Positions 44,258-53,206 of a DNA stretch of 64,000 nucleotides are shown one piece after another (within the stretch, counting starts at the first letter, position 1; each line of letters opens with the position of its first letter). Source of the DNA: Pseudobdellovibrionaceae bacterium. GTDB taxonomy: Bacteria > Bdellovibrionota > UBA1018 > UBA6935. Under the pieces are notes generated by a model. The model saw only the letters and a program-made list of their open reading frames with translations. It ran no database searches and was not told the origin of the DNA. Made by a program: the position numbers and the translations under genes. The DNA lies in the NCBI GenBank assembly GCA_002722705.1, contig PBMP01000024.1, positions 1-64,000 of the forward strand, in the 5' to 3' direction.

Positions 44258-45147
44258 TTCAATTTTTATTAGGAATTTTTTTATTTCATGGATTTTCTTA
44301 TGCAGCTCCTTGGTCAGATCAAATGATTCAAGATTATTTTAATACTTATTCATCAAATGAAAACGACTCTCCCTCGAGTGAAGATCTACAACTCAGACAT
44401 GCCCGTGCTCTCTCCAGAAGAATTAAATCTCTTTCAAAAGAAGATTTTAATGAAACGCTTCTTAATTTAATAAGTCATTATCGCTGGAATCCGATTGACC
44501 GAGCAAATACCGTTTTACTTCTCTCTCAAATACAATCAATGATTCAAAGAGAACTGGATGAACAAGAGAAACGTCATCCCGTCATGATTATCTTTAAAGA
44601 TATTGCTGTATACTGGACTTTGTTTTATGGATTTAAATGGACTCGTGGTTTATTTAAAAAATCTGCTTGGGTTTCTGCAGGAAAGACAAACCTAGAGCAA
44701 TTCTCTCGACGACTGAAGGTTGTCTCTCATGAGCTTCCAAAAACCCTCATTGGTAGAACTCAAGTCTATCTTACAGGTGGAATCATTGGGGGAATTGACG
44801 CATTCATCATTGAACATTTAAGAAGAAACTATCTCAACCCATTTGAACTCTTAGAAAGCACTCAACTCGACATTATTGAATCTACTGAAAAAGAACTTTT
44901 TGATCTCGCCTTAAGTATTGATAACTACCGTATTGATGAACTCAAAAATGCCCGAATTTACTATCGAGTGTTATTGCAAAATCACTCAAAAGCACTTCTT
45001 CAAATAAGCATTGACGTTGAAACCCTGTTTTTTACGGCTTCAACGTTCATCAACAGAATCGAAGACCTTCAAATTGAAGTAGATCGACTCAAAGAAGAAG
45101 TCAGAAGATTAAGAATCCATGGAATTTTTGATTGGGCGCTTGAATAA
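44254..45147 (+). CDS. Exported protein with C-terminal coiled coil, third gene of coupled operon
   Basis: 297 residues from the ATG at 44254, which overlaps the previous stop (ATGA); an in-frame ATG at 44236 would lengthen the signal peptide (MIQFLLGIFLFHGFSYA) without need. A Gly-rich segment YLTGGIIGGIDAFIIEH (~170-186) may be membrane-embedded. The C-terminus RIEDLQIEVDRLKEEVRRLR is a heptad coiled coil. No family recognised. All three proteins of this operon share a signal peptide plus membrane-type Gly-rich segments, suggesting one envelope complex. Confidence 0.6.
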   Translation: MIQFLLGIFLFHGFSYAAPWSDQMIQDYFNTYSSNENDSPSSEDLQLRHARALSRRIKSLSKEDFNETLLNLISHYRWNPIDRANTVLLLSQIQSMIQRELDEQEKRHPVMIIFKDIAVYWTLFYGFKWTRGLFKKSAWVSAGKTNLEQFSRRLKVVSHELPKTLIGRTQVYLTGGIIGGIDAFIIEHLRRNYLNPFELLESTQLDIIESTEKELFDLALSIDNYRIDELKNARIYYRVLLQNHSKALLQISIDVETLFFTASTFINRIEDLQIEVDRLKEEVRRLRIHGIFDWALE

Positions 45148-45192
45148 ATGAAATTTACCAGTCAAAAACGAATTATGTTAAAGTGACTTAAA

Positions 45193-45900
45193 ATGAAACG
45201 AAGCTTATTTTTTAAAGTAGATGCATGGCTTATTCTGATTCCAGGTTTGCTCTGGATTTTTCTAGTCAAAAATAGAGATCAATGGATGAACACTCCCTGC
45301 GCAAAAGAAGGAGCATGCTCAGCTTCAGAAATTAATTTCATTGATCAACTTGCAATTCATCCCATTCATGATCTCGCTGATATTGCATCATTTTGGACTC
45401 AAGATCTTGCTGGTCTTTGTGCTGTATTTATTCCTTTAAGTATTCACCTCTACCGAAAAATCCAAAAACTTCCTCCTTTTGAAAAGAGTACCTCAAAAGA
45501 CTTTTTATTTGATTTCACTATTTTTGCTCAATCTGTTCTCATCACAGGAATGTTTACAGAGATCACAAAAATCGTAACCAACCGTCCTCGCCCTTACTTA
45601 TTTCTTAAACCGTGGCATCAAGCAAATAACGTTCACGATTATAGTTCCTTTTTCTCAGGACATACGAGTTTTGCTGCGGCTTCCTGTGTTTCCCTCATTT
45701 ATTTTGGTGTAAGGCGGAATCTAAACTCAAGAGCGCAAAAAATGATCTTCTTTCTCAGCCTCTTTCTCACCATTTCAACAGGAGTTCTTCGAGTCTGGGC
45801 GGGGCGACATTATCCGACTGATGTAGTTTTTGGCGGTTTTTTTGGATTCTTTTTCGCATCACTCATTGCGTTCTTGCATGGCCCCCCTGAATCAAGATAA
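45193..45900 (+). CDS. PAP2 superfamily membrane phosphatase
   Basis: 235 residues with about five membrane helices and the full PAP2 active site: KIVTNRPRP (KxxxxxxRP), FFSGHTSFAA (SGH) and RVWAGRHYPTD (RxxxxxHxxxD). Such enzymes dephosphorylate phosphatidic acid, undecaprenyl pyrophosphate or lipid A in the periplasmic leaflet. Starts 45 bases after the exported operon and is followed closely by an MFS gene. Confidence 0.87.
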   Translation: MKRSLFFKVDAWLILIPGLLWIFLVKNRDQWMNTPCAKEGACSASEINFIDQLAIHPIHDLADIASFWTQDLAGLCAVFIPLSIHLYRKIQKLPPFEKSTSKDFLFDFTIFAQSVLITGMFTEITKIVTNRPRPYLFLKPWHQANNVHDYSSFFSGHTSFAAASCVSLIYFGVRRNLNSRAQKMIFFLSLFLTISTGVLRVWAGRHYPTDVVFGGFFGFFFASLIAFLHGPPESR

Positions 45901-45911
45901 ACCTTATTCCC

Positions 45912-47090
45912 ATGTTACTTACTCTTTTTTTGGTCCTATTTATTGACCTTCTCGGTTTTGGAATCGTCATCCCAATTCTCCCTTATTATGCGGAGAGCTT
46001 TGGAGCTACCGCCTGGGACCTCGGTTGGTTAATGACTATTTACTCACTTATGCAATTTCTTTTTGCTCCCCTTTGGGGGCAACTCTCCGACAGAATCGGA
46101 AGAAGAAAAGTTCTCTTAATCAGTATTTTTGGAACGGTCCTTAGTCTTACCGGTCTAGGATTTGCATCTTCTCTCGTTTGGCTATTTATTGCTCGATTCT
46201 GTGCAGGAATCATGACGGCAAATATTTCCACAGCCTATGCTTACGTAGCAGATGTAACTACTCAAGAGAACCGCTCAAAAGGAATGGGACTGATTGGTGC
46301 CGGGTTTGGATTGGGATTTATCTTTGGACCCGCCATTGGAGGGATTCTGTCCCAACATGGATACTCCACTCCTTTATTCTTTGCGGCTGGACTCTCTGCT
46401 TTAAACTTGATCTTAGCAATATTTATTTTAAAAGAGCCTCCCCTCACTCACGAGCAAAGAAAAGCAAATCGGGATCGTAAATTCAACCGAACAACCTTAA
46501 AAGAAGTTTTAAGCCATCCTCTCACTGGAAGTACAACTTTCTTATTTTTTCTTCTCACCTTAGCGGTTGTTCAAATGGAAGTGTCATTTGCTCTTTACTT
46601 AAAGACTCGTTTTTCTAAAACAGCTCTACAAGCAGGATACCTGCTCGGTACCATGGGACTGATCATGGCTTTTATTCAAGGAGGACTGATTGGAAAACTC
46701 TCAAAATTATTTGGAGATATTCGATTAGTCTTAATCGGTACTGTTTTAATGTCAGCCGGAATGAGTTGGTTTGGTCAAACATTTGATTATACTCACCTTA
46801 TTTATGCAATGATTCTTATGGCATTCGGACATGGAATTTTACACCCAACCCTCTCAAGTCTTTGCTCTCAAGGCGCAGCCCCTTCCAGAAGAGGGGTCAC
46901 TATGGGAATTTTTCATTCATCGTCAAGCCTAGCCAGAATTGTAGGACCTCCCATGAGTGGATACCTTTTTGATCATCTAGGTGCAGGAACTCCCTTTATA
47001 GCAGCTTCTGGGGTTCTCCTTTTGGCATTCGTATTAGCTAAAGTAGTACAAAAAAAATGGGAGCCACAAATGAAAGAGAATTTGTCTTGA
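45912..47090 (+). CDS. MFS transporter, TetA/DHA1-like
   Basis: 392 residues, twelve membrane helices. Motif A GQLSDRIGRRKVLL (~55-68), motif C region GAGFGLGFIFGPAIGGIL and LFIDLLGFGIVIPILPYYAE at the N-terminus are typical of the TCR/Tet drug:H+ antiporters. The substrate is unknown; resistance should not be assumed. No clear ribosome site before the ATG; TTGCAT-16-GATAAA ends ten bases upstream. Confidence 0.85.
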   Translation: MLLTLFLVLFIDLLGFGIVIPILPYYAESFGATAWDLGWLMTIYSLMQFLFAPLWGQLSDRIGRRKVLLISIFGTVLSLTGLGFASSLVWLFIARFCAGIMTANISTAYAYVADVTTQENRSKGMGLIGAGFGLGFIFGPAIGGILSQHGYSTPLFFAAGLSALNLILAIFILKEPPLTHEQRKANRDRKFNRTTLKEVLSHPLTGSTTFLFFLLTLAVVQMEVSFALYLKTRFSKTALQAGYLLGTMGLIMAFIQGGLIGKLSKLFGDIRLVLIGTVLMSAGMSWFGQTFDYTHLIYAMILMAFGHGILHPTLSSLCSQGAAPSRRGVTMGIFHSSSSLARIVGPPMSGYLFDHLGAGTPFIAASGVLLLAFVLAKVVQKKWEPQMKENLS

Positions 47091-47938
47091 TCTTATTTTT
47101 TCAGATTATTTTTCAACTCTCATATGCTTCATCTCATCACTATGAAATCAACCATCTCGAAGAAGTCGTCAAATATTCCAAAATACAGTCAAACACTCAC
47201 AGTATTTTTCAAACTCTTGTCGTTTTTGATCTCGACAATACTCTACTTGCTTATCAACAATCGATTGGAAGTGATCAATGGTTTCGTTGGCAATATGAAC
47301 ATCTAAATCAGCCTCACTTTCCTTTTGCTGTCGCTCAGTCTTTTATGGGGCTATTAGAAGTACAAGGGAAACTGCATGCGCTCGCCGCAGCTCGACCTAC
47401 TCAGAAAAACACATCGACTCTCATCCGCTCCCTTCAAAATCAAGGATACCCTATTCTCATTTTAACCAGTCGGGGGCCTCGTTTTTACCCGTACACCATG
47501 AGGCATCTGACTTCAATTCAAGTGGACTTAAGTCAAAACGCAATACCTTCATCTTTTCCAAAAAATACTTTTTTACCGTATCAATATTCAACTCTTCAAA
47601 AAGAAGGATTTTCTTTAAAAGAAATTAAAAATTTTCATCTACTTACCTCTCCACGAAAAGTTCTTTATCGAGAAGGTATTTTTTTTTCAGAAGGACAACA
47701 TAAAGGAGCAATGCTTAAGCTTTTTTTAAATCATGCGAAAAAAAAGCTTAAATCTATCCTCTTTATAGATGACCATAGACATCACTGCGATGGAGTAGCA
47801 AAAGCGTTAAAGAACGATCCATCTTTAGACGTTCTCACTTTTCGTTATGGAGGGGAAGATCATCAAGTAGAAATGTTTAATCGAGGATCTAAAGATCAAG
47901 CGATTAGAGAATGGTTAAAAATAAAAAAATTATTCTAA
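47057..47938 (+). CDS. DUF2608/HAD-like exported protein
   Basis: A HAD-fold protein: motif I VVFDLDNTLL (~53-62), motif II region ILILTSRGP, a conserved Lys in GQHKGAMLKLFL, and motif IV SILFIDDHRHHCDGV. These match the DUF2608 group known from Chlamydia and Legionella. A hydrophobic signal (LILFFQIIFQLSYASS) suggests export. The listed ATG lies inside the MFS gene. A TTG at 47087 overlapping the MFS stop (TTGA) would give a shorter and more natural signal peptide, and AAAGAG sits eight bases before it. The true start is therefore uncertain. Confidence 0.7.
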   Translation: MGATNEREFVLILFFQIIFQLSYASSHHYEINHLEEVVKYSKIQSNTHSIFQTLVVFDLDNTLLAYQQSIGSDQWFRWQYEHLNQPHFPFAVAQSFMGLLEVQGKLHALAAARPTQKNTSTLIRSLQNQGYPILILTSRGPRFYPYTMRHLTSIQVDLSQNAIPSSFPKNTFLPYQYSTLQKEGFSLKEIKNFHLLTSPRKVLYREGIFFSEGQHKGAMLKLFLNHAKKKLKSILFIDDHRHHCDGVAKALKNDPSLDVLTFRYGGEDHQVEMFNRGSKDQAIREWLKIKKLF

Positions 47939-47947
47939 AGAAAAAAG

Positions 47948-48056
47948 AAGAGGAGATTGATTACTCTTCATCCCCATCCGAACAAATCATGATGAAAAGC
48001 TTTGAAGAACACTGTTCACCCGAAGATGAAAAGTAATCAATCTCCTCTTTAATTTT
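47948..48056 (+). terminator. Large-loop bidirectional terminator between convergent genes
   Basis: 25-base arms with one mismatch (47948-47972 and 48025-48049) enclose a 52-base loop. T-runs follow on the right and A-runs precede on the left, so it can end both the HAD-like gene and the caa3 operon. Confidence 0.75.
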
Positions 48057-48065
48057 TTCTAGTTT

Positions 48066-48863
48066 TTATGAATCTTCTGACATCAATTCAATTGCGAAGT
48101 CAATTGGAAGAACCTTAGACCCTGCTCCCCCAAGACCACCATCTTCTTTTGATGGGTCAATTCCAACTTTTTTCAAGTCTGCATTGCTATCTTTTAAGAC
48201 ATCTGGTCCAAAATGCGAGACATAATGAGCCAATGCCCAAAGGTCATCCTTAGGAAGAGATCCGAACGAAGGCATTGTTCCTAACCCTTTTTGAAGAGTT
48301 CCGTAAATCTGTGCGGGTTTTCGTCCATTTTTCAATCCAGATGCCTGTGTGAAATTCCTTGGTTTCGGATTAAGTGCACCTGAAGCAGGACCATCACCTT
48401 TCCCAGCAGAACCGTGGCAAGTGGCACATTGCATATCAAATAACTTTTTCCCATGAGCAACGAGCTCATCGCTAGATACCCAAGGTTTTTTAAATTTAAG
48501 AGTTTGAGAGTCTGCTCCCAAAGCGGCCCATGCTTCTAGATCACCCTTTTGAACATAGACCCCATCTTTCCTAAAAAACAGATCTGTTGCTGTAAGAACG
48601 AAAAAGATGACACTAAAAATAATCGCACTGACTGCAATTACTCTATTATCGTTTGTTTCATACTTCATTCCCATAAAGTAAGTAACGACAAGCGCCGCCT
48701 TTACAGTTGCAATGGCCATTGCCACAGCAAAATTCCACTCACCTAAGTGAACCTGAGCGACTAATACCGTAATAATCGTACCAATGATCAAAGCGAACCA
48801 AACAAAAATTCCTAGTTTCACTGGTAAAATAAAATGTTCATGATGTTCGTGTTGATTACTCAT
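48066..48863 (-). CDS. Cytochrome c oxidase subunit IV fused to a cytochrome c domain
   Basis: 265 residues from the ATG at 48863 (GAGG site). Residues ~1-100 are a three-helix subunit IV/CtaF-like domain (FVWFALIIGTIITVLVAQVH, then AVAMAIATVKAALVVTYFMG). After a linker, a periplasmic class I cytochrome c follows (LFDMQCATCHGSAGKGDGPA, ~residues 142-161, with GLGTMPSFG giving the Met ligand). It is the last gene of the caa3 operon. The fused haem domain would be an extra electron entry or relay. Confidence 0.85.
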   Translation of the reverse strand: MSNQHEHHEHFILPVKLGIFVWFALIIGTIITVLVAQVHLGEWNFAVAMAIATVKAALVVTYFMGMKYETNDNRVIAVSAIIFSVIFFVLTATDLFFRKDGVYVQKGDLEAWAALGADSQTLKFKKPWVSSDELVAHGKKLFDMQCATCHGSAGKGDGPASGALNPKPRNFTQASGLKNGRKPAQIYGTLQKGLGTMPSFGSLPKDDLWALAHYVSHFGPDVLKDSNADLKKVGIDPSKEDGGLGGAGSKVLPIDFAIELMSEDS

Positions 48864-48876
48864 GCTTTTCCTCGCC

Positions 48877-49521
48877 TTAATCAATAAGATACAATAATGG
48901 GAATAAATAAATCCAAATTAAATCGACAAAGTGCCAATACAAACCAAATAGTTCAACAGGTGTATAATAATTCGAGCCAAACTCATTTCTGGATGATCTT
49001 CTAACCAACCAAAGAATCACAAGCATTCCTAAAATAATGTGCAATCCATGAACCCCCGTCATCATAAAGTACAATGAGAAAAAGAGTCCTGACTTTGGAT
49101 CCGTCAATTCTGTGTTCGTAAAATATTGACCAGGAAGAAGTCCGACATGAAATTTGTGGCTATATTCAAAATACTTCACCACCAAGAAAACGGATGCGAG
49201 TAGAAAAGTGACAATCAAATACATCGTTGTCTTTTTAGTCTGATTTGTTTGAGCAGAACGAACGGCAAAAGCCATCGTCAAACTACTACAAATCAAAACC
49301 ACAGTATTCAAAGCACCCATTTTTACATCGAGCATTTGTGATGCTGCATGAAACATTTCCGGGTTTAGAGCCCTAAAAATTCCATAAGCAACAAAAAGAC
49401 CCGCAAAAAACAAGACCTCTTGAAGCAGAAATAACCACATTCCCTGCTTACTCGAAACAAATTCATGTTCCGCACTATTAAAGTGTTCTGAATGTTTTCT
49501 TTCACTTGCAACTATTGCCAT
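48877..49521 (-). CDS. ctaE: Cytochrome c oxidase subunit III
   Basis: 214 residues, five membrane helices: KQGMWLFLLQEVLFFAGLFV, ALNTVVLICSSLTMAFAVRS, MMTGVHGLHIILGMLVILWL and ELFGLYWHFVDLIWIYLFPL are typical CoxIII blocks. It stabilises subunit I and its proton pathway. Lies three bases after ctaD. Confidence 0.94.
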   Translation of the reverse strand: MAIVASERKHSEHFNSAEHEFVSSKQGMWLFLLQEVLFFAGLFVAYGIFRALNPEMFHAASQMLDVKMGALNTVVLICSSLTMAFAVRSAQTNQTKKTTMYLIVTFLLASVFLVVKYFEYSHKFHVGLLPGQYFTNTELTDPKSGLFFSLYFMMTGVHGLHIILGMLVILWLVRRSSRNEFGSNYYTPVELFGLYWHFVDLIWIYLFPLLYLID

Positions 49522-49524
49522 TGA

Positions 49525-51126
49525 TTATTCTCCCTGCTCAATAAAGTCGTAAGGTCCATGAGTCACAACAGGCTGATCATGAAAGTTATGAGGATGTGGA
49601 GGGGAAGTCGTTTCCCATTCCAACGATTTTCCATTCCACGGATTCGCCGAAGCTTTTGGTCCTGATTTCATTGCTTTAAATAAGTAAATTGCTGAAAAAA
49701 CAAAACCTAACCCAATCATCATTGAACCAACGGTAGAAACCCGGTTAAGAGCTTCAAACTCAGGAAGGTAATCATAGTACCTTCTCGGCATTCCCTGTGC
49801 CCCCAAAATAAACTGAGGAAAGAAAGTTACATTAAAGCCAACAAATACTAAAAAACCCGAAACTAATGCGGCAGACTCGTTGTACATTCTTCCAAACATT
49901 TTAGGAAACCAATGATGGAATCCAGCCATAAAGCCCATCAACGTTCCACCCACCATTACATAGTGAAAGTGAGCCACAACAAAGTACGTATCCGTTAAAT
50001 GAACATTGGTTGCAACGGTCGCTAAAAAGATTCCAGTCAAACCACCGATCGTAAAAATAAACAAAAATGCCATTGCGTAAAGCATGGGGGCATTAAATCG
50101 GATCGAACCTTTATACATTGTCCCTATCCAACTAAAAACTTTCACTCCTGTAGGAACCGCCACAAACATCGTTAGCAAAGAGAATACAAAGTTTGCTAAC
50201 TCAGACTGTCCAGAAACAAACATATGATGTCCCCAAACAATGAAGGCAACAAGAGCAATCCCAAAAGTTGCCATCGCAATCGCTTTATAGCCAAAAATCG
50301 GCTTTTGAGAATGAACGGGAATGACCTCTGAAACAATTCCCATGGCAGGAAGTGCCATAATATACACCGCAGGATGAGAATAAAACCAAAAGAAATGTTG
50401 AAACATTACAGGGTCTCCACCCAGCTTTGGATCAAAAATCCCAATCCCAGTTAGTCTCTCAAAAATTAATAAGAAAAGAGTAATAGCAAGAACCGGAGTT
50501 GCCAACATCTGCACAATACTTGTGGCATAAGATGCCCAAACAAAAAGAGGGAGTCGATCCCATGTCAGTCCGGGTGCTCTTAACTTGTGAATACTAACAA
50601 TAAAATTAAGTGCCGTAAAAATTCCAGAAAACCCAAGAATAAAGGCGCCTAAAATAACCAATGTTGTAGAAGTACTCGTTCGGATCGAATAAGGAGTATA
50701 AAAAGTCCAGCCCGTATCTACTCCATTTAAAAACAACGTTGTACAAGCAACCAAAACACCTACAAGATAGATATAATAAGTAGCTAGATTCAATCTTGGA
50801 AAGGCAACATCTTTTGCCCCCAACATAATTGGTAAAACAAAGTTCCCAATCGCGGCAGGGATCAATGGAATGACCACCATGAATACCATAATCGTCCCAT
50901 GATAAGTGAAATACTGATTATAAGTATTCATATCAATAATCGTTGGGCCTGTTGAAAATAGCTCCAATCGAACCAAAAGGGCAAAAATCCCCCCAATTAA
51001 AAACATGAACAAAACGGTGAAAAGATACATCATTCCAATCCGTTTATGGTCAACAGTCGTCAACCAGGATTTTAATCCTTTTTCATGATTCAGGTAATTG
51101 ACATCTCCGTGGTGTTCACTACTCAC
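49525..51126 (-). CDS. ctaD: Cytochrome c oxidase subunit I (caa3, A2-type)
   Basis: 533 residues, twelve membrane helices carrying haem a, haem a3 and CuB. Helix VI reads WFYSHPAVYIMALPAMGI: the CuB His and cross-linked Tyr are present, but the usual Glu of HPEVY is Ala, with a preceding Tyr-Ser pair, which is the hallmark of A2-type haem-copper oxidases. WGHHMFVSG and TDTYFVVAHFHYVM supply the other ligands. It reduces O2 and pumps protons. Confidence 0.96.
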   Translation of the reverse strand: MSSEHHGDVNYLNHEKGLKSWLTTVDHKRIGMMYLFTVLFMFLIGGIFALLVRLELFSTGPTIIDMNTYNQYFTYHGTIMVFMVVIPLIPAAIGNFVLPIMLGAKDVAFPRLNLATYYIYLVGVLVACTTLFLNGVDTGWTFYTPYSIRTSTSTTLVILGAFILGFSGIFTALNFIVSIHKLRAPGLTWDRLPLFVWASYATSIVQMLATPVLAITLFLLIFERLTGIGIFDPKLGGDPVMFQHFFWFYSHPAVYIMALPAMGIVSEVIPVHSQKPIFGYKAIAMATFGIALVAFIVWGHHMFVSGQSELANFVFSLLTMFVAVPTGVKVFSWIGTMYKGSIRFNAPMLYAMAFLFIFTIGGLTGIFLATVATNVHLTDTYFVVAHFHYVMVGGTLMGFMAGFHHWFPKMFGRMYNESAALVSGFLVFVGFNVTFFPQFILGAQGMPRRYYDYLPEFEALNRVSTVGSMMIGLGFVFSAIYLFKAMKSGPKASANPWNGKSLEWETTSPPHPHNFHDQPVVTHGPYDFIEQGE

Positions 51127-51137
51127 ATCTGTCTCCT

Positions 51138-52160
51138 TTATTTCAAACTCTTAATATAAGAGATAATCGCATTTAACTCTTCTTCGTTAACTAAACCTTT
51201 AAAGGTTGGCATCGACGGAGCAAATCCCTGAACCACCTTTTTACCGGGATTCTCAATGGACTCACGAATATAATTCTCATCGGCGACAACAGAGCTCCCA
51301 TCAGTAAAGACTCTTTTACTACCAAAAAGCCCTTTATAAGAAGGACCAATTAATTTTGAACCATCTGAGCTATGACAAGCAATACATCCTTTAGTCTCAG
51401 TGAGTTTCTTTCCTTGGTCGGCAAGAGAAACTTTCTTTAATTGACCTCCCGAAGAAGCCCCACCAGAAATTTCTTTATTTGCAAGCTCGGCATCAAATCC
51501 TTTGACTTCCACTTTTTTGCCACGCTTCCATGCCTGAAAATCCGCTTCTGGAAGTGCATAAATTTTAGCTAACATCCCTGAGTGAGCGCCTCCACAGTAT
51601 TCAGTACAAAAAACCTGATGCCGCCCCGGTACCTTTGCCTGAAACCAAACAGAAGTATACATCCCAGGAACAACATCCTTTTTCACTCGAAAGTTTGGAA
51701 TAAAAAATCCGTGAATCACGTCATCTGAAGTCAGAATCAGTTTAACAGGACGATTCACAGGAACATAAACTTCACCGACTGTCTTACGACCATCGTCATA
51801 AATAAACTGCCAAAGCCACTGTTTTCCAATGACTCGAATTTCCATCGCGTCACCAGGAACATGTACCATTTGTTTGTAAACAACCCATCCCCATGCAAAA
51901 ATCAAAAGAACCAGTGCAGTTGGAATAACCGTCCAAATAATCTCAATAAGGTGATTTCCTCGAAAATCAACTGGTTTTGCGCCCGAACTTGCTCGATATT
52001 TCCAAGCGAAAAAAACCATTGCAGCCATGGTTCCCACAAAGAAAAAGACACTTACGCCAATTAAGAACCAATATAGCATGTCCCAACCTGTAGCGACATT
52101 TGTCCCTTGGATCGGTAGGGTTCCAGCAAATTTATCTGCGGCATTCGCAATGGATATCAT
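51138..52160 (-). CDS. ctaC: Cytochrome c oxidase subunit II with C-terminal cytochrome c
   Basis: 340 residues. Two membrane helices, a cupredoxin domain with the CuA motif FCTEYCGGAHSGM (Cys, Glu, Cys, His, Met ligands, ~residues 184-196) and a fused cytochrome c with CIACH (~258-262) and Met in APSMPTF. This fusion defines the caa3 type. No clear cleavable signal peptide. Follows the sco gene with no gap. Confidence 0.95.
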   Translation of the reverse strand: MISIANAADKFAGTLPIQGTNVATGWDMLYWFLIGVSVFFFVGTMAAMVFFAWKYRASSGAKPVDFRGNHLIEIIWTVIPTALVLLIFAWGWVVYKQMVHVPGDAMEIRVIGKQWLWQFIYDDGRKTVGEVYVPVNRPVKLILTSDDVIHGFFIPNFRVKKDVVPGMYTSVWFQAKVPGRHQVFCTEYCGGAHSGMLAKIYALPEADFQAWKRGKKVEVKGFDAELANKEISGGASSGGQLKKVSLADQGKKLTETKGCIACHSSDGSKLIGPSYKGLFGSKRVFTDGSSVVADENYIRESIENPGKKVVQGFAPSMPTFKGLVNEEELNAIISYIKSLK

Positions 52161-52997
52161 TTACACATCTCCTTCATTCACAGTCTCTTCGTCCTCTTCT
52201 TCTTTCCTTCTCTGACGTCTCCAAAAAACAGCGAGATAACCACCTACAGCAAAGAGGGTTCCCGCACTGCCAAGACGCATTAATCTCCAGACATAGAGGG
52301 AATATCCCCGTGAATCTGGATCATAATGGAAACAAAATAAAAGGACTCGGTCTACTATAGTACCAATTTTTCCGTCAGATGCCTCTAATAAAGCGAGCTT
52401 AAAGTCTTTTTGAGGAAATTCAATCCCATAAAGATTTCTAGAAAGCTTTCCAGAAGGAGTTAATACAAAAAGAGCCGAACTATGAGCAAATTCGCCACTT
52501 TTTTCATCAAACCGAAAACCAAACCCTACAGAATCAGCCAGCTTCTTAATCTGATCTTCCTGTCCGGTCAAAAAATGCCAACCCTGAGCAACCACCTCTG
52601 GATCTCTTCCAAGAGCCTCTATATATCGCTTCTTCTTTTCTTTAGCTAAAGAAGAACCTTCTCTGGGATTAATACTTACCGTTACAATTTCAAACTCGCG
52701 TCCAGGTAACCATTGAAACTTTTTCAGCGTATCCAAAAAGCCATTGAGAAGAAAATTACAGAGATTAGGGCAGTTATAATAAACAAGAGCAAGAACAACT
52801 GGTTTACCACTTTTAAAATATTGACTTAAACGAACTGGTTGAGAATCCTCGTTTTTGAATTCTAACTCGGTAATTGGAACTTGATTTCCTAATTTCTCCT
52901 CAATTCCAACTCCCTTTAATTCACCTGGAATTTCTGAAGCTGCAAAAGAAGATAAACTGCTAAATAAGAAAAAGACGACGAGCGCTCGTATCCCCAT
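52161..52997 (-). CDS. SCO1/SenC copper chaperone
   Basis: 278 residues from the ATG at 52997 (GGAG at eight bases; the frame extends to 53036 without a site). A signal peptide, a thioredoxin-fold domain with the copper-binding YYNCPNLCNF (CxxxC) and the third ligand His in FAHSSALFVL, and a C-terminal membrane helix with a very acidic/basic tail. It delivers copper to the CuA site of CtaC, directly downstream. Confidence 0.92.
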   Translation of the reverse strand: MGIRALVVFFLFSSLSSFAASEIPGELKGVGIEEKLGNQVPITELEFKNEDSQPVRLSQYFKSGKPVVLALVYYNCPNLCNFLLNGFLDTLKKFQWLPGREFEIVTVSINPREGSSLAKEKKKRYIEALGRDPEVVAQGWHFLTGQEDQIKKLADSVGFGFRFDEKSGEFAHSSALFVLTPSGKLSRNLYGIEFPQKDFKLALLEASDGKIGTIVDRVLLFCFHYDPDSRGYSLYVWRLMRLGSAGTLFAVGGYLAVFWRRQRRKEEEDEETVNEGDV

Positions 52998-53169
52998 CAC
53001 TTTTACTCCGCGCTCTATTGTCTGCAAGACGTCCATCTTCTAAAACTTTCTTTAGTTTTTTTAGGTTGAACTCATTTTCTATTTTTTAAACCTCTCTAAG
53101 TCAACGTTTTACGTCGTTTTTTTTAATGATGACTTTTTTGTATTCTTTAAAAGCGCATGAGAAATTCTC

Positions 53170-53197
53170 TTTTCATTGTGGTCAACTGTTATATAGT
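53170..53197 (+). promoter_or_regulatory. Candidate promoter of ctaB with near-leaderless spacing
   Basis: TTTTCA (53170-53175), 16-base spacer, TATAGT (53192-53197), nine bases before the ATG at 53207; no Shine-Dalgarno between. Confidence 0.4.
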
Positions 53198-53206
53198 CGC
53201 CTTCCA

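Noticed and set aside
45912-47090. MFS protein as a tetracycline-resistance determinant
   Set aside because: It has the Tet/DHA1 layout but this clade includes many exporters of unknown substrate; no mobile or resistance context is present.
47990-48036. A 15-codon frame inside the loop of the large terminator
   Set aside because: No ribosome site and far too short to support; placed between converging genes in a hairpin.
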